A DNA stretch of 64,000 nt from Cryptomeria japonica. Taxonomy: Eukaryota > Streptophyta > Pinopsida > Cupressales > Cupressaceae. The translations under genes and the position numbers were made by a program. The notes below the pieces were generated by a model. That model saw nothing but the letters and a program-made list of their open reading frames with translations, ran no database searches and was not told where the DNA came from. The stretch spans positions 126,173,640 through 126,237,639 of the forward strand of contig NC_081410.1 in assembly GCF_030272615.1 (NCBI RefSeq), in the 5' to 3' direction. Below, piece by piece: positions 36,982-49,282 of this stretch (positions are counted from its first letter, which is position 1; the number at the start of each line of letters is the position of its first letter).

Positions 36982-38139
36982 TGTAATATCCCCACTTTGA
37001 AATAGAATTTAATAATAAATGATAATAATAAAATTAAAATATAAAATGATATAATTAAATATGATTAATAAAAAATTAATTAAGTTAATCAAAAGTCAAA
37101 AGACATGAAAGGAAAAGTTGTGACTCCCTCAACAATGATATATAAAAGGGAGAAGAAAACCTCATTTGAGAGGGAGGATAATTTGGTAATGAGAAGTGCA
37201 GACCTGATTTAAATAATAAATGCAGATCTGATTTAAATAATAAGTGCAGATCTGATTATGAAAGGTTGTGTCCCTTTCAAATGGTAGAAATAATGAAGAG
37301 TTACACTCTTTCAAAGGGTGCTAATGGTGAAAAGGAATGTCTCTTGCCAAAGGGCATACATGATGAAGAGGTGTGACCTCTGCCTCAAATTGAGAGATAT
37401 AAAGGGAAGGAATCAAAAGCATCTAGTGATATCACCATTGATAAGATCAGATCAGAATTGTTATCAAGTTACAGGAAGTAACATTTGTGTTCTTTGTGGT
37501 ATGCCTCCCAATCTGCAGGCGACATCTACAGTGCGAACTCCAACCGCAAGCTACAATCTGCGTACAGGTAAGAGGGGTTAAGAAGTCTTAAGGTGTATAT
37601 GTGTGTGGACATGTGTGCCACACACACATATATATATTAATGCATTTTTATGAATACATATATCTCTAATGATTACTTATATGAATGTAGCAATAAAGAT
37701 AGGAATCTATGTAGAATATGTATGTATATTTAGGATCATTAGAAAGATTAAAGAATATGTAAATGAAGACGTAAATTATGGAATGGAAAACAGTAATGAA
37801 TTATAAAATGTAATATTAATGTGATTATATGATGGAGGCTATAGGGAAAAAATTCCCTTAGCTTAATGGAGGGATTATGATAATCCCTGGTAGGCAGTAT
37901 ATACTGAATATCTATATGCATAAATATGGCTTGGTTTGTTGTCCTCATTTTTGTTTCCAAAAATGAAGGACCATTACATAAAAATTGTGAAAAAATGAAA
38001 AAAAAATTACTCTATGGCACACTTCCCGAAGCATAATTTCGACTGATCCTTGGACTGGCTTAATCCTCAATCCATCCTCGAACTACGTTTCGAATTTCGT
38101 CAAATTCTGGGTTTGTTTGCTATGTCTTTCCTTCAATTT

Positions 38140-39730
38140 CGGGTTTTAAAATCCCGACTGCAAGTGGAGAATTTTCTTCAAACTACAAGTTTTAATGATA
38201 TTCATTGTTTTGGTCTTTGTGGGGGAATTTTTGGCTTATTACATGTGCACTTTTATTCAAGGATGAATACTTGTAGTTTGTTTTAAGTTTCCCTTTTATT
38301 GTTTTTATTACTTTTATTGTTTTTGGTCTTGTTTAGTTAAAATAGGGATTTTTTAACAAAATTACAAGTAAACTTGCAGTTTGGTCTAAAAACCCCTACT
38401 ATAATGGTTTTTACATGTAATAGGGATTTTAAATCCCCATTACATATGTGCAAGCAAGTATAACTTGTTCTAGGGATTTTATTTCCCTTTTACAAGTAAG
38501 TAAAACTTGCATTTCTCTCCAAAAAACCCAATTTTATGCATAAAGTGCATTTTTGACAATTTTAAACTTGCAATTTGGTCTAAAAAACCCGATTTTGCCT
38601 AGTAAGTGAAGAAGTGCAATTTTAAACTTGTCTTTTTCTCCAAAAAACCCAAATTTGGCCTTGTAAGTGAAAAAGTGAAAATTAGAACTTGTCATATGTT
38701 TTAAAAAACCCGATTTTCATTCCCTTGTGCATTTCGAACTTGTTCTTGTCTCCAAAAAACCCGAATTGCAAAGAAAAACGGTTTTTGAAGATTTCAAAGC
38801 AGACTTTTGTGGAGATCTTCTAGGAAGGAGAGGCGTTTTGGTTTCCACCCTATTCTTATGCATTTGAAACCACTTGTCACGCCATTTTGGGGTTGCATTT
38901 ACTGGTTTATTGCTTCAAATCAGCAACCACGTGTTTTCAAAATGCCACATTTTGGGGGATTAAAACTTCATCAAGCTGCATTCTCCTAAATCGATTTGAA
39001 CTCTCCTACCTAGGCGTGGAGATTGGAGTTTTATTAGTGCCATTTTATTCTCATTTGCTGCCACGTTTTTACATAAAACGTTTTTCCCAAAACGTGGCTA
39101 GGGTTTAGTGTTGCGGTTTGCCTCTATTTATTGGTGTGTCTTCTCCCTTCCAAAGATTGTTGCATTTTTTAAGAAGCATTTTCAGTTTGAAGAAAGGTAT
39201 GTTCTCTTTCCTTTCTTTCCTTCATTTTATTATTTTCTTGTTTTCTTAGTTTTCTTTCTTAGTTGCATTTTTGTAAATATTTTGTTCTTCCCCCAAAAAT
39301 CGGTTTTTGTGAGAGAAATCTTCCCCTTGGTATGCAATTTTCAAATTGCATTGTTCTTCCCAAAATTCCCTCTTTACTTGTATTCGGGATTTTTAATCCC
39401 GATTACAAGTTCACTGGAAATTCTTGTTCTTCACCTACGGTTAAGGAATTTAACCATTTTTGGTTAAAATTCCAAGTTGAAACGTGTGAAATACCCCTCC
39501 CTTTCAAATTCGGGTTTTAAAAACCGGATTACATGTTGAAGAGTTCTTCCCATTTTCACGAAAATGACATTCCCGGATTTTCCCATTTCTATCCATTCAC
39601 ATTTCCCATATCCGTACTTTCTATTTCCGTCATTTTCCGCAAGTCAAAATCTCATTTTCCGTCCATTTCTCTATTTGCAAATTTACAAGTGTACTTGCAT
39701 TCGAGTTTTAAAACCCCGATTGCATGTATG
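38140..39730. repeat. Hairpin motif array in the leader of unit B
   Basis: Imperfect palindromes with ggnttttaaaancc centres and acttgca or acttgta arms recur many times. Clear cases lie near 39368 (acttgtattcggga / tcccgattacaagt) and 39690. Simpler half-sites with aaaaaacccgattt recur between 38520 and 38770. Leader open frames of up to 121 codons are not shared in sequence between A and B. Confidence 0.7.
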
Positions 39731-39873
39731 TTCTTTCCAACTTGTATACTTGCAAAAAAATTCCCAAGATCCGAAATTGGTCAAAGTCAAGATTTTCCCA
39801 TATATTTCCCCTCTTCCTCTCACAAAATCGTGAAGTACAAGAATCAAAGTTTTTCCCATTTGAAGAAGGAAGA

Positions 39874-42800
39874 ATGATATTTGCAGCTAACTATAATGTT
39901 GCCTTAACTCTTTTAAGTCTTCATCACAGTATTCCAAGTTCACAATCAATGTCAGATTTGTCGGCATCTCCAGCTCCAAAGAAGATGAAATACAGATATG
40001 ACAAATATCAGAACGAGTTTGCACCTTCCCAGGTTTCTTCTCCTTTGGATCGCATCAGAGACACGGAAATAAGGCACGTTGATATGTCAGAATTCATCAA
40101 AAGGGTAGAAGATCCACAGGATAATAACTTGCGGCGGTTGTTGGACAGCCATATCCATCATGCATCTTCCTTCCCGGTGGCTGCCCTAGAACCCGAGCTT
40201 GTTCTTGCCTACGCCTATCATTTTGACAAAGAGACAAAAGTCATCAAAAATGATGATGGTGAAGCTATAATCCATCTTGATGCAAATACAATCGAGAAGG
40301 TCTTCAGAATACCTCCTGCACCTGTTTACATGGAAATTTCCAAAGAAAGTGCAGCAGAGTATTATGTGAAGAGGGAAAAAGATTGCAAGTGACATATCAA
40401 TAGGTAGATCCAAGAGCCACGAGCCTCCTTCTCAAGGTGGGCAAAGTTGTACCGTTGAGATTTCAAATGGGAGATAAGAGACACCATAACCCTTCTCAGC
40501 AGGATGATGGGTCTCGAGTATTCTAATGTCTTTAAGCCATGGATGTATCAGTTCATCATGTTCATAAGGCAATCTCATCACATTTCATGGGGAGAAGTCA
40601 TCAGTGATGCCTTGTGCGAACAACTTGCAGTAGTTCCTTCCACCATGACCACCTTCATGAATTCATTTTTGGTATACTTAGCAGCATCACTTAGACACTT
40701 TCCAGGTCTTTCTACCAAGGGTGATCGCTCACTTATACCAGTTTGGGAGTATTGTGACTAGTTGTCGTTGAGACCTAGTAGAGTGCATTTCAGAAGAGTC
40801 CAAGATGCATTCTTCGGATATTTCATGTGTCAGTTTGACAGAAATCTCAGGAACAAGAGAGTATCAAATGAGGCATGGGACAAGGTGTGCGAGTATGGAT
40901 GCTTGTTTCTGCAGTTTCCCACCTTCACCTATATGAGGATCGGATGCTATGGTGGTCAGCCATACATGCTTCCCAGATAACCAACTGATAAGATCATTCT
41001 TATGGAGTTGGGAAGACAGATCATGGCTGTCCACAATTTTTAGTCTGCTAGACACAAGGTTGGAATGGGGATCTCTACCACAAACCCATTGAAAATTGGC
41101 CGGTATTCCCTTGTCACATCTGTGAAAGCTAAGGCCATGGAAACTGAATTGCAGGAAATCAAGCTCAAAAGGTTTAAACCTAGAGCTGATTTTGATTATA
41201 GGGGTATGAAGGAGAAGATCAAGAAATCCTTTGTGCATGTGCATCGCATTGAGGACGTCTGGGTAGATCTCCGCACAGAAGCCAAAGTTCTGAAGATGGA
41301 TTACTGCAGGCTCACTATTGAGCAAATTGTTGACTTGAACTTGGTGGATATCCCACAAGGGATGATTGATGATGGGCACATACTTGATCCTGAATACATT
41401 TCTCGGAGGGTTGAGGAAGCTCCACTTCCTTTGATCCAATGGTCACACAAAGAGTGCATATCCATCCTAGAGAGATTTCAGCCTATCTTGGTCAACACCA
41501 ATGCATGGCTGAAAAGTAATGTTGTTAGACTTATAAAAATCAAGGTTGGTAAAGAAGATGATTCTACGGGGCCTCTTGGACGTAAGTCTGAGATTCGGGT
41601 TGACAACAAAGAGGGTGCATCATCTTCGGGCACAAGGATCAAGTTGCGAGTCAGTCGTGCAGTAGTGCTTCCCTGACGAGACGACAGTTCGTGGGAAGGA
41701 AAAATCACGATTCCATTTCCAGGTGATCGATCTGGATAATCCAAAAGAGGGGCAACAATCTGATGATGCTCCTAAGTCTCCAATTTCAGACTCGCCTCAT
41801 GAGATCATTCCACCAGTTTCCATTGAGACACCTCTTTCTCCTCCTAATTTGATTGTGGATGAGTCTCCTCAGAATGCCATTCCCATTTCAGCATACGAGC
41901 CATCTCCTGATCATCAACAAGAGAGTGTGTTGGAAGTTCCTGAGGATATTCCTACTTGCATCCAGTTATCAGAAATTGATACTTCCACTTCTGGTTTTGA
42001 AAAATTCATGAGGCAATCTTCATGCCCATTGGTAACTGAGCAAACCGTGGTCGTTGTCCAAACAGATATTCCTCCCAAGATGACCACGGTGATTCAAACA
42101 GAAACTGCTTCTCCTTTGCCTACGACAGCTACTGGAGGGAAGTTGATGACTTTGCCTCCATGGCCTAGTTCTTTTACCCCGAAAAGGAAGAAGCAAGAAA
42201 TCTCACCTGATGCCTTCGACTATTAGCAACTGAAACAGTCCAGATCCAAAGTTGCTAAGAAGGCCAAGACTATCTCCAAAGTAACTGTTGGCAGCAACAA
42301 GATGAAGGTAGCTGAAATTCTGGAACCTATTGCAGATAAGCCACTTGAAGAAATGTTAGCTGCCGATTATAAGGTTACAAGGATAGAGTTGGGAAAACAG
42401 ACGCATGAGGTCATTAAACATGATGCTCAGTTTTCTGTTGCTTCGCTAGTGCAAAGGTGTGATGAGCTTCTAGCAAAGAAAGACAAGCTAGAAGAGGAAA
42501 ACCTACAACTTATGGCAGTCATTCATAAAATCACAAAACCTGCTACTGAAGGGAGTAACTCCATAGGTTCTTTTGGTTCCCAAGAATCAATTTGTGGAGT
42601 GGAAAGGGTTGCTCAGAAGGTACAAGCACTGGATTCCTGGGTTGATCAGCTTCATGATCTATGTGCACAGGTAATGAAAGACATTTTTCAGATGATGTCT
42701 AAGTTAGAGACCATTGAGGAGAAACTGGATCAGACTTCTAATACTTTCAAAAAGAATCTGGAAAGTGTTGAAAAAGTTTGACAATCTGGTGTCCATGCCC

Positions 42801-43301
42801 CAACAACAGCTGAGTATTTTGTAGGAGCATACCATCATCTCTTCCAAGATCATGTACTTGGAATTTGAAGAACTCCTGGAAAACAAGGCCCTTGTTCTTA
42901 AATCCCTCGTTGAGGAGATCGGTGATGCAAAGAGATTCGGGGGCGAAGTTTTCCGAGATATTGTCTCACATTGTGAAAAGGCCACTTGTAACATAGTAAG
43001 TCAGGATGGAGAGTTGATTCTAGAAGAAGAAGTCCTTTCTGATTTACAAATGAGGATTCATAATGAATGGAGGAGCGAACAATTCTCGGCCGCTTCAATT
43101 CAGACATTAATGAAACACCAAGCCTTTCTGCATGAAATCCAGTCTATCCTGGATAAAAACAATTCTACGATCCTCCGCTGTCATGACACTATTGTGAAGA
43201 CCATGGTTGTTGCCAAGAACACCCATGAACCGAATCCCAAGGAACTACAAGTGAGCATCCAGAAATTTCAAGGATTTGTGTCTTCACGTGCTGCAACTTA
43301 A
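39874..43301 (+). pseudogene. Unit B coding region, unknown protein, broken
   Basis: It is a relative of the unit A coding region with the same order of parts: KKMKYRYDKYQNE near the start, LLDSHIHHASSFPVAALEPE, IIHLDANTIEKVFRIP, the FPTFTYMRIGCYGGQPYMLP block, a serine/proline-rich middle, KRKKQ, and a helical C-terminal part that ends SSRAAT (SSRVAT in A). Many of the A/B differences fall at third codon positions, which suggests the protein was under selection before the copies died. A few breaks are present. Function unknown. Confidence 0.6.
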
Positions 43302-43569
43302 GTGTTTTTCAACACTTGTTGAATTTTCCCTCTTTTGTAATCTTTAGTTGTAATTTTGTTTTGACAAGTTACATGTGAAAGTATTTTTTGTAAAATGCAA
43401 GTTACGCATTACTTGCACTTTTGTAATTACATTAAGGCAACTACAAGTTGTGTCTGATTAGGACTGTAGTTGGAATAAGTCTTAGTTAGTTATTGAATAA
43501 GTCTTGGTGGTTGAGAGAATCTCTCAAGTCAATTAAGATCCTCCCACCTTTTTCTCAAGGCTCCTCTTC

Positions 43570-43577
43570 TATAAATA
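43570..43577 (+). promoter_or_regulatory. TATA box in distal part of unit B
   Basis: TATAAATA lies about 270 bp after the coding region, matching unit A in position and context. About 800 bp remain between it and the end of the unit, which is a plausible R-U5 length if the unit is an LTR. Confidence 0.6.
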
Positions 43578-43644
43578 CTTGAGGGGTCTATTGTAATATT
43601 TATCTTTTTGGGAAAGCAAGCAAAAACTCTGCCAAATTTACAGC

Positions 43645-44070
43645 AAGAAGTCTTTGAGCTTGTGTATGTGAATTGAAAGTTTTTGAAGAATAATATAGAA
43701 GGATTACTCAAGTTTTGAGTCTTTGAGCTACATGTTTGAGTTTGAATCTTTTTATTTCTTCCATGCAAAGTGTTTCTAAAAGGAGCTTAGTCTAATCTGA
43801 TTTGAAGTCTTTGAGCTGCAAGTAGAGAAGATTAATTAAAATAGGAAAATCTCTAGAAGGAGCAGCAAGTCTTTGAGCTTGTGTCTAATCTTGAAGAAAA
43901 ATTATTGTTTGATAAGAAATAGCAGCAAGTCTTTGAGCTTGCATTAGTTCTTGTCTTTGTGTTGAAAGAATAAATTATTCCAGTCTTTGAGCTGTTGTCT
44001 TTTATTCATTGTAAAATTTAGTATAGCAAAGGGTAGATAAGACTTCACATAATCAAGTCTTTGAGTTTGA
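43645..44070. repeat. AGTCTTTGAGCT motif repeats of unit B
   Basis: At least six copies of the 12-base motif or close forms (near 43648, 43715, 43806, 43868, 43927, 43981 and 44055), usually after caagt or gcaag. Confidence 0.75.
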
Positions 44071-44578
44071 TATTGTCGTCCCGTCCCGAAGGAAGTGACA
44101 GAAGTCTTTGCGCTTTCAGAAAACTTCATTTCCTTTCTCTCATTTCACTTGAAAGTGGTTACTGTTGTTCATATTCAATCGCTATCCTTTTCTATGAAGA
44201 GAAAAGGATATTGTCTTTCTTGAAAAAAGAAGAAAGATTGTTGTCTCATCCTATTTTATTTTCAAAGTTGTAGTTAGATAGGGGGAGCCTTCCCTTAATT
44301 AGAAGAGTTTTTACTCGTGTGTTGTGGTTGAAACCACAATTTTGTATATTTCCCCAAGTGTACAAAATTTTCAACCAACATGGTTGACTAAGCTCATCCA
44401 AGAAGAGACGGATCTAGCCGGTCCCCTCTGATGGACTTGGATGATGAGATGCATCATCCAAGGCAAGGAATTGACATATGGTCTTCCTTGGATGGCTTGG
44501 GTGTAAGAAATTACACCCAAGACAGGAATCGAATTAACCTTCGATTTCCTGGATGGCATGGGTGTAAGAAGTTACATC

Positions 44579-45250
44579 TGTTAATGCATTAGTAGCTTCT
44601 GCAAGATAAAACTCTCCTAACCTATTAATCTCCTTTGTTCTGTTTTTGATTATACTATCTGAGTTATGCTTTCCGAACTGAATATGTTTATTGGATTACA
44701 ACATTGATCATGATTATGATATTGACATTGATAAAAGAAGGATTAGATCGACGACTTGCTTAACATAGTTAAGCGTCGATCTAATGCTATCGGGCTAGTA
44801 ACCCGATAGCACATTAATGTCGATCCATAAATGGATCGGCATTAATATGCTATCGGGGTATTAACCCAATAGCATATAGAACGTTGTTGTTATCGAGTTT
44901 AGTTCATAAACCTGTTCAGGCATTAACAAAGCATCTTAACTAAACACCGCTTCTAACAAGAGTTTAATTATTAATGTTAGTTACCAAACATAACATAGAT
45001 CAGGATGTGCACTATGAAGAGGCACCGATCAATGGGTGCCTTGATCGGTCATGTCTAAATGACATGACCGGTCAAGACATCCATTGACCGGTCCTCTAAA
45101 CATATAAAGCCCGATATGAATCATTTGGAGAAGACATAGAAAACGTAAATGATCTCTCTCCTTTAGCCTGCAAACGAAACACTAAAATATTAGACAATAT
45201 TATCACATATATATAATAGTTCTTTTATTGCAATTGAATATAACTTTACA
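44579..45250 (+). mobile_element. 5' LTR of copia-1
   Basis: 672 bp, TGTTAATG...CTTTACA. It includes a TATA box at 45103-45108 and a run of four or five short hairpins between 44750 and 45090, for example gctatcggg...cccgatagc and gaccggtc...gaccggtc. Confidence 0.9.
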
Positions 45251-45263
45251 TGGTATCAGAGCC
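45251..45263 (+). promoter_or_regulatory. Primer-binding site of copia-1
   Basis: tggtatcagagcc, complementary to initiator methionine tRNA, directly abuts the LTR. Confidence 0.9.
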
Positions 45264-45340
45264 AAGTTGATCGAACTTGAGGCTATTCAATTTTGTGAAT
45301 AATTTAAGAACAAGGTTATATACTACATCACATTTCTCCA

Positions 45341-47560
45341 ATGGCCAGCGCAATCATATTCGAAGACAGACTCGGAGGTGGTGATGATTTTTCAGCCTGG
45401 AAGTTCAGAATCCAGATGATCTTAAAGGAGAACAAAGTGGATTCATTTGTTCAAACTAAAAATGATCAACCTGAAAATGAACCTGACAAAACCGCATGGA
45501 TTGAATGAAATGAAAAAGCAATCAAAATAATAGTTGATGGGGTGAGAAACAACATAATGCCCATCATAAGAAAACATCAGACAGCCTATAAAATGTTCAA
45601 AGCACTTGAAAGCACATTTGAGATATCAAATGCAAGTCGAACTCTGGCATTAAAATAAATCATATCACCATGAACAAGGGGGAGACAATCAACGCCTACT
45701 TTATGCGGATATCAATTCTAAGAGATGAACTAGCAACTCTGGATTACGAGATCCAAAGCAAAGAGTTAACACTCATTGCTCTAGATGGGTTGCCTAGTGG
45801 ATGGAGTACATTCGTCCAAGGCATCAGTGCGAGGTCCAAGTATTCTAAGTTTGAAAGATTAAGGGACGATTGTCTTCAAGAAGAATCAAGATTGAACAAG
45901 ATGGGAATAAAACAAAAGAACATAGATGAAGACCTTCAAGTCCTAAATACTAGCACAAATAAGACAACCAAGAAGAAGCAATTTAGGAAGAGGAAAGGTC
46001 ATCAAGGCAAGAACACTTCAAAGAAAGACCTATCACATATTCAATGCTATAAGTGCGATAAGTTCGGACACTTTGTTGCAAAATGTCCAGAGAGAGCCAA
46101 ACAAGCCACATTTGCCAGAGCAGGAAAATCTAAAAGAGAAGATGACTCCCAGAACTATGTCCTCTACTCAGCACTTACAAGCCATGCATCAAATAAATCT
46201 AACTCCTGGGTGATCGACAGTGGTTCATCCAGACACATTACAGGGTTTGGAGAAGTGCTAGACTCCATGACAGAGGATAATGAAGAGGAAGTAACCATCG
46301 GAGATGATTCCTCACATCCAGTTAGAGGAATTGGTTCCTGCACCATCAAACTGAAGACAGGCATATCATTGCAACTCGAAGGAGTACTGTATGTCTCCGG
46401 CATCAAGAGAAATCTAGTTTCCATATCAGCCCTAGAAAATAACGGATACAGAGTAACCTTCATGGAGAACAAGGTGTTGGCTTGGCCGAGAAACTCTTCC
46501 ATCAAGAAAGCTAAAGTCATTGGTCAAAGACGAGGCTATTTGTATGAGCTGTGCAAAGAGCCCAACCTAGCCCTAATTCATGAAGCAACAAATGCAAATG
46601 AGGTCTGACATAGAAGACTAGGCCACCTGAATTATAGAGCTTTATCATCTATGGGAAACCTTGTCACAGGTTTACCTAAGTTGCAGCAATATCATTTAGA
46701 GGCATGCAAGGGATGTGCCCTAGGTAAAAATATCAAGGGTGCCTTCCATAATAGTACTAGGAAAACAAGCAAAGTATTAGAGTTAGTTCATTCTGATGTA
46801 TGTGGACCCATGTCCGCTCCCTCTCTAGGAGGATGTTTGTATTATGTAATTTTTGTTGATGACTACTCTAGGAAAACTTGGATCTACTTTCTGAAGTGTA
46901 AAGAATCAGAAGAGATCCTTAGTAGGTTTAAAGAGTTTAAATCACTGACAGAGAACTACACAGGTAACAAAATCAAGACCCTAAGGACTGATAATGGGGA
47001 GGAATACACATCAGAATTATTTAGAGATTTTTGTAATAACTCAAGGATTAAGAGGGAGTTAACAATACCTTATAATCCTCAACAAAATGGGGTAGCTGAG
47101 AGGAAAAATAGGACAATTGTAGAAGCTGCCAAAGCCATGATTCTTGATCAGAATCTAAATATCAATCTTTGGGCAGAAGCAACTAACACTGCTGTGTATA
47201 TACAAAACAGATGTCCTCACTCTCATCTTGAAGATAAAACTCCTGAGGAAGTATTTACCAAACTAAAACCAGACATCAGCCACCTCAGGATATTTGGGTG
47301 TCCTGTCTATATACATGTACCTAAAGAGAAAAGACTAAAACTAGAACCTTCTGGAAAAAGGGGAATAGTTGTAGGATATAGTGAAACATCCAAGGCCTAT
47401 AGAATATATATACATGGTCAGAAAAATATTGAACTTAGTAAGGATGTAATCTTCGAAGAAGACTTAGCCTTCAAAAGAGCCTTAAGTACAATAGAGCCTG
47501 AAATCTATATCCCCACTCCTAACATAGAAGAAGACCCTACTCCTGAGCTTCAGAGGGAGA
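45341..47560 (+). pseudogene. Copia-1 gag, protease and integrase region
   Basis: Visible are a Gag start with DDFSAWKFRIQMIL, the zinc knuckle CYKCDKFGHFVAKC (Cys-X2-Cys-X4-His-X4-Cys), a protease with VIDSGSSRHITGF, an integrase zinc region with ACKGCALGKN, and the core with DVCGPM, RTDNGEEY and NGVAERKNRT. This is the copia order, with integrase before RT. The region is broken. Confidence 0.9.
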
Positions 47561-49282
47561 ATCTTGAGGAAACTATAGGTGAAATTCCAATCCCACCTAG
47601 AGAAAACCTCAAGAAAAGACCTCTATGGGCCACCAAGACTATAGCAGAAGCTCAAAAGTTTGCTGCTCCTTCAGGAGCCTTCAGGGAAAGCAAAAGACCT
47701 AATAAATTTACTAGCTATGTTGCTCTCATGAATGATCTCTCTAAAAATGAACCAAACAATGTATCAGATGCACTTAAACATCAAGTATGGAAGGATGTCA
47801 TGTCTGAAGAGTATCAATCCATTATGAAAAATGATGTTTGGGAAATTGTCCCTAGGCCAACCAAGAAATCTGTGGTTTCATCTAAATGGATATTTAAAAT
47901 CAAACATGCTGCAGACGGCAGTATTGAGAAACACAAGGCCAGATTTGTGGCCAGAGGCTTCTCACAAAGGGAGGGAATAGACTATGAAGTATGAAGAAAC
48001 TTTTGCTCCTGTTGCCAGGTATACATCAATAAGAGCTATATTAGCCATTGCAGCAGCAAAAGGATGGAAGGTACACCAAATGGACGTTAAGACAGCATTT
48101 CTAAATAGTGAAATCTCAGAAGAAGTCTACCTAGAGTAACCTGAAGGGTTTGAAATTTATGATGCAGAGTCTCATGTGTGCAGACTCAAGAAAGCTCTCT
48201 ATGGGCTTAAACAGGCCCCTAGGGCCTGGTATGAAAGAATTGACACCTATCTCTCAAGACTAGGTTTCTATAAAAATGATGCAGATCCTAATCTCTACTA
48301 CAAAAAAAATAAAGGTGATATGCTAATGTTGATTTTATATGTTGATGACTTATTAATCACAGGAAATGATCATCTTATAGATCAATGCAAGAATGATCTA
48401 TCCAAAGAATTTGATATGAAGGACTTAGGACTCCTTCATTACTTCCTAGGATTGGAAATATGGCAGAATTCTAACAATATTATACTAAACCAAGGAAAGC
48501 ATACCTTGGACATCTTGAAGAGATTCGGAATGCATAACTGCAAACCTATGACCTCCCCCACGGAAACAAATTTACATAAACTTAGAGAAGCAACAGCAGA
48601 GTCACAATCCACTGATCCTACACTCTACCGACAGATGATTGGGTCCCTAATGTATCTGGTGAATACAAGGCCAGATATCTGTTATGCTGTCAATGCCTTA
48701 AGTCAGTTTATGTGTGAGCCTAAGGAAATTCACTTGATTGCAGTGAAACACATTATGAGATACTTACAAGGTACTCTAAACCTTGGTCTCAAATATGAGA
48801 AAGTCAATCTAGACCTACACGGATTTACAGACTCAAATTGGGCTGGGAGTGTGACTGACAGGAAAAGCACTTCAGGGTGTTGCTTCAGTTTAGGATCAGC
48901 CATGATATCTTGGATCAGCAAAAAACAGTCTTTTGTAGCTCAGAGTTCCACCGAGGCCGAGTACATTGCAACTTCCATGGCTTCTCGAGAAGCAGTATGG
49001 CTTAGGAAGTTGCTTGTGGGACTATTTGGTGAACCTATGAAACCCACTGTCATCCATTGTGACAACCAGAGCTGCATAAAGCTTTCTATAAATCCAGTAT
49101 TTCATGACAGATCCAAGCATATTGAGATTCCGTACCATTATGTGCGAGACATGGTAGACAAAAATGTGATCAAATTGGAATATGTTAGCACAGGAGATCA
49201 GACTGCAGATATTCTGACCAAACCACTTTCCAGAGTGAAGGTTGATCACTTCAGAAAAGGTTTAGGTATGATAGAAAGGTAA
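47561..49282 (+). pseudogene. Copia-1 reverse transcriptase and RNase H region
   Basis: RT motifs include KARFVARGFSQREGIDY, the YVDDLLITG active site and KALYGLKQAPRAWY. RNase H has GFTDSNWAG and SSTEAEYIATSMASREAVWL. The region is broken. Confidence 0.9.

Larger units (their letters stand above)
37937..44380 (+). mobile_element. Unit B: complete TGTTG...CAACA element with unknown coding region
   Basis: It begins TGTTGTCCTCA and ends TTCAACCAACA, with a clean 5-bp duplication TGGTT (37932-37936 and 44381-44385). Length is 6,444 bp. Layout equals unit A: hairpin leader, coding region (39874-43301), TATA box at 43570-43577, motif-rich distal region. The first and last kilobase do not repeat each other, so it has no LTR pair. 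TG...CA ends with 5-bp duplication are the signature of retroviral-type integration, so it may be a solo LTR that carries a gene. There are a few breaks in the coding region. Confidence 0.8.

Noticed and set aside
37318-37581. 87-codon frame in the solo LTR
   Set aside because: No domain, and it lies just after the LTR TATA box in what should be untranslated sequence.
45251-45263. tRNA-like sequence at the primer-binding sites
   Set aside because: Only the 12-13 bases complementary to the tRNA 3' end are present, with no cloverleaf. These are primer-binding sites and not tRNA genes.
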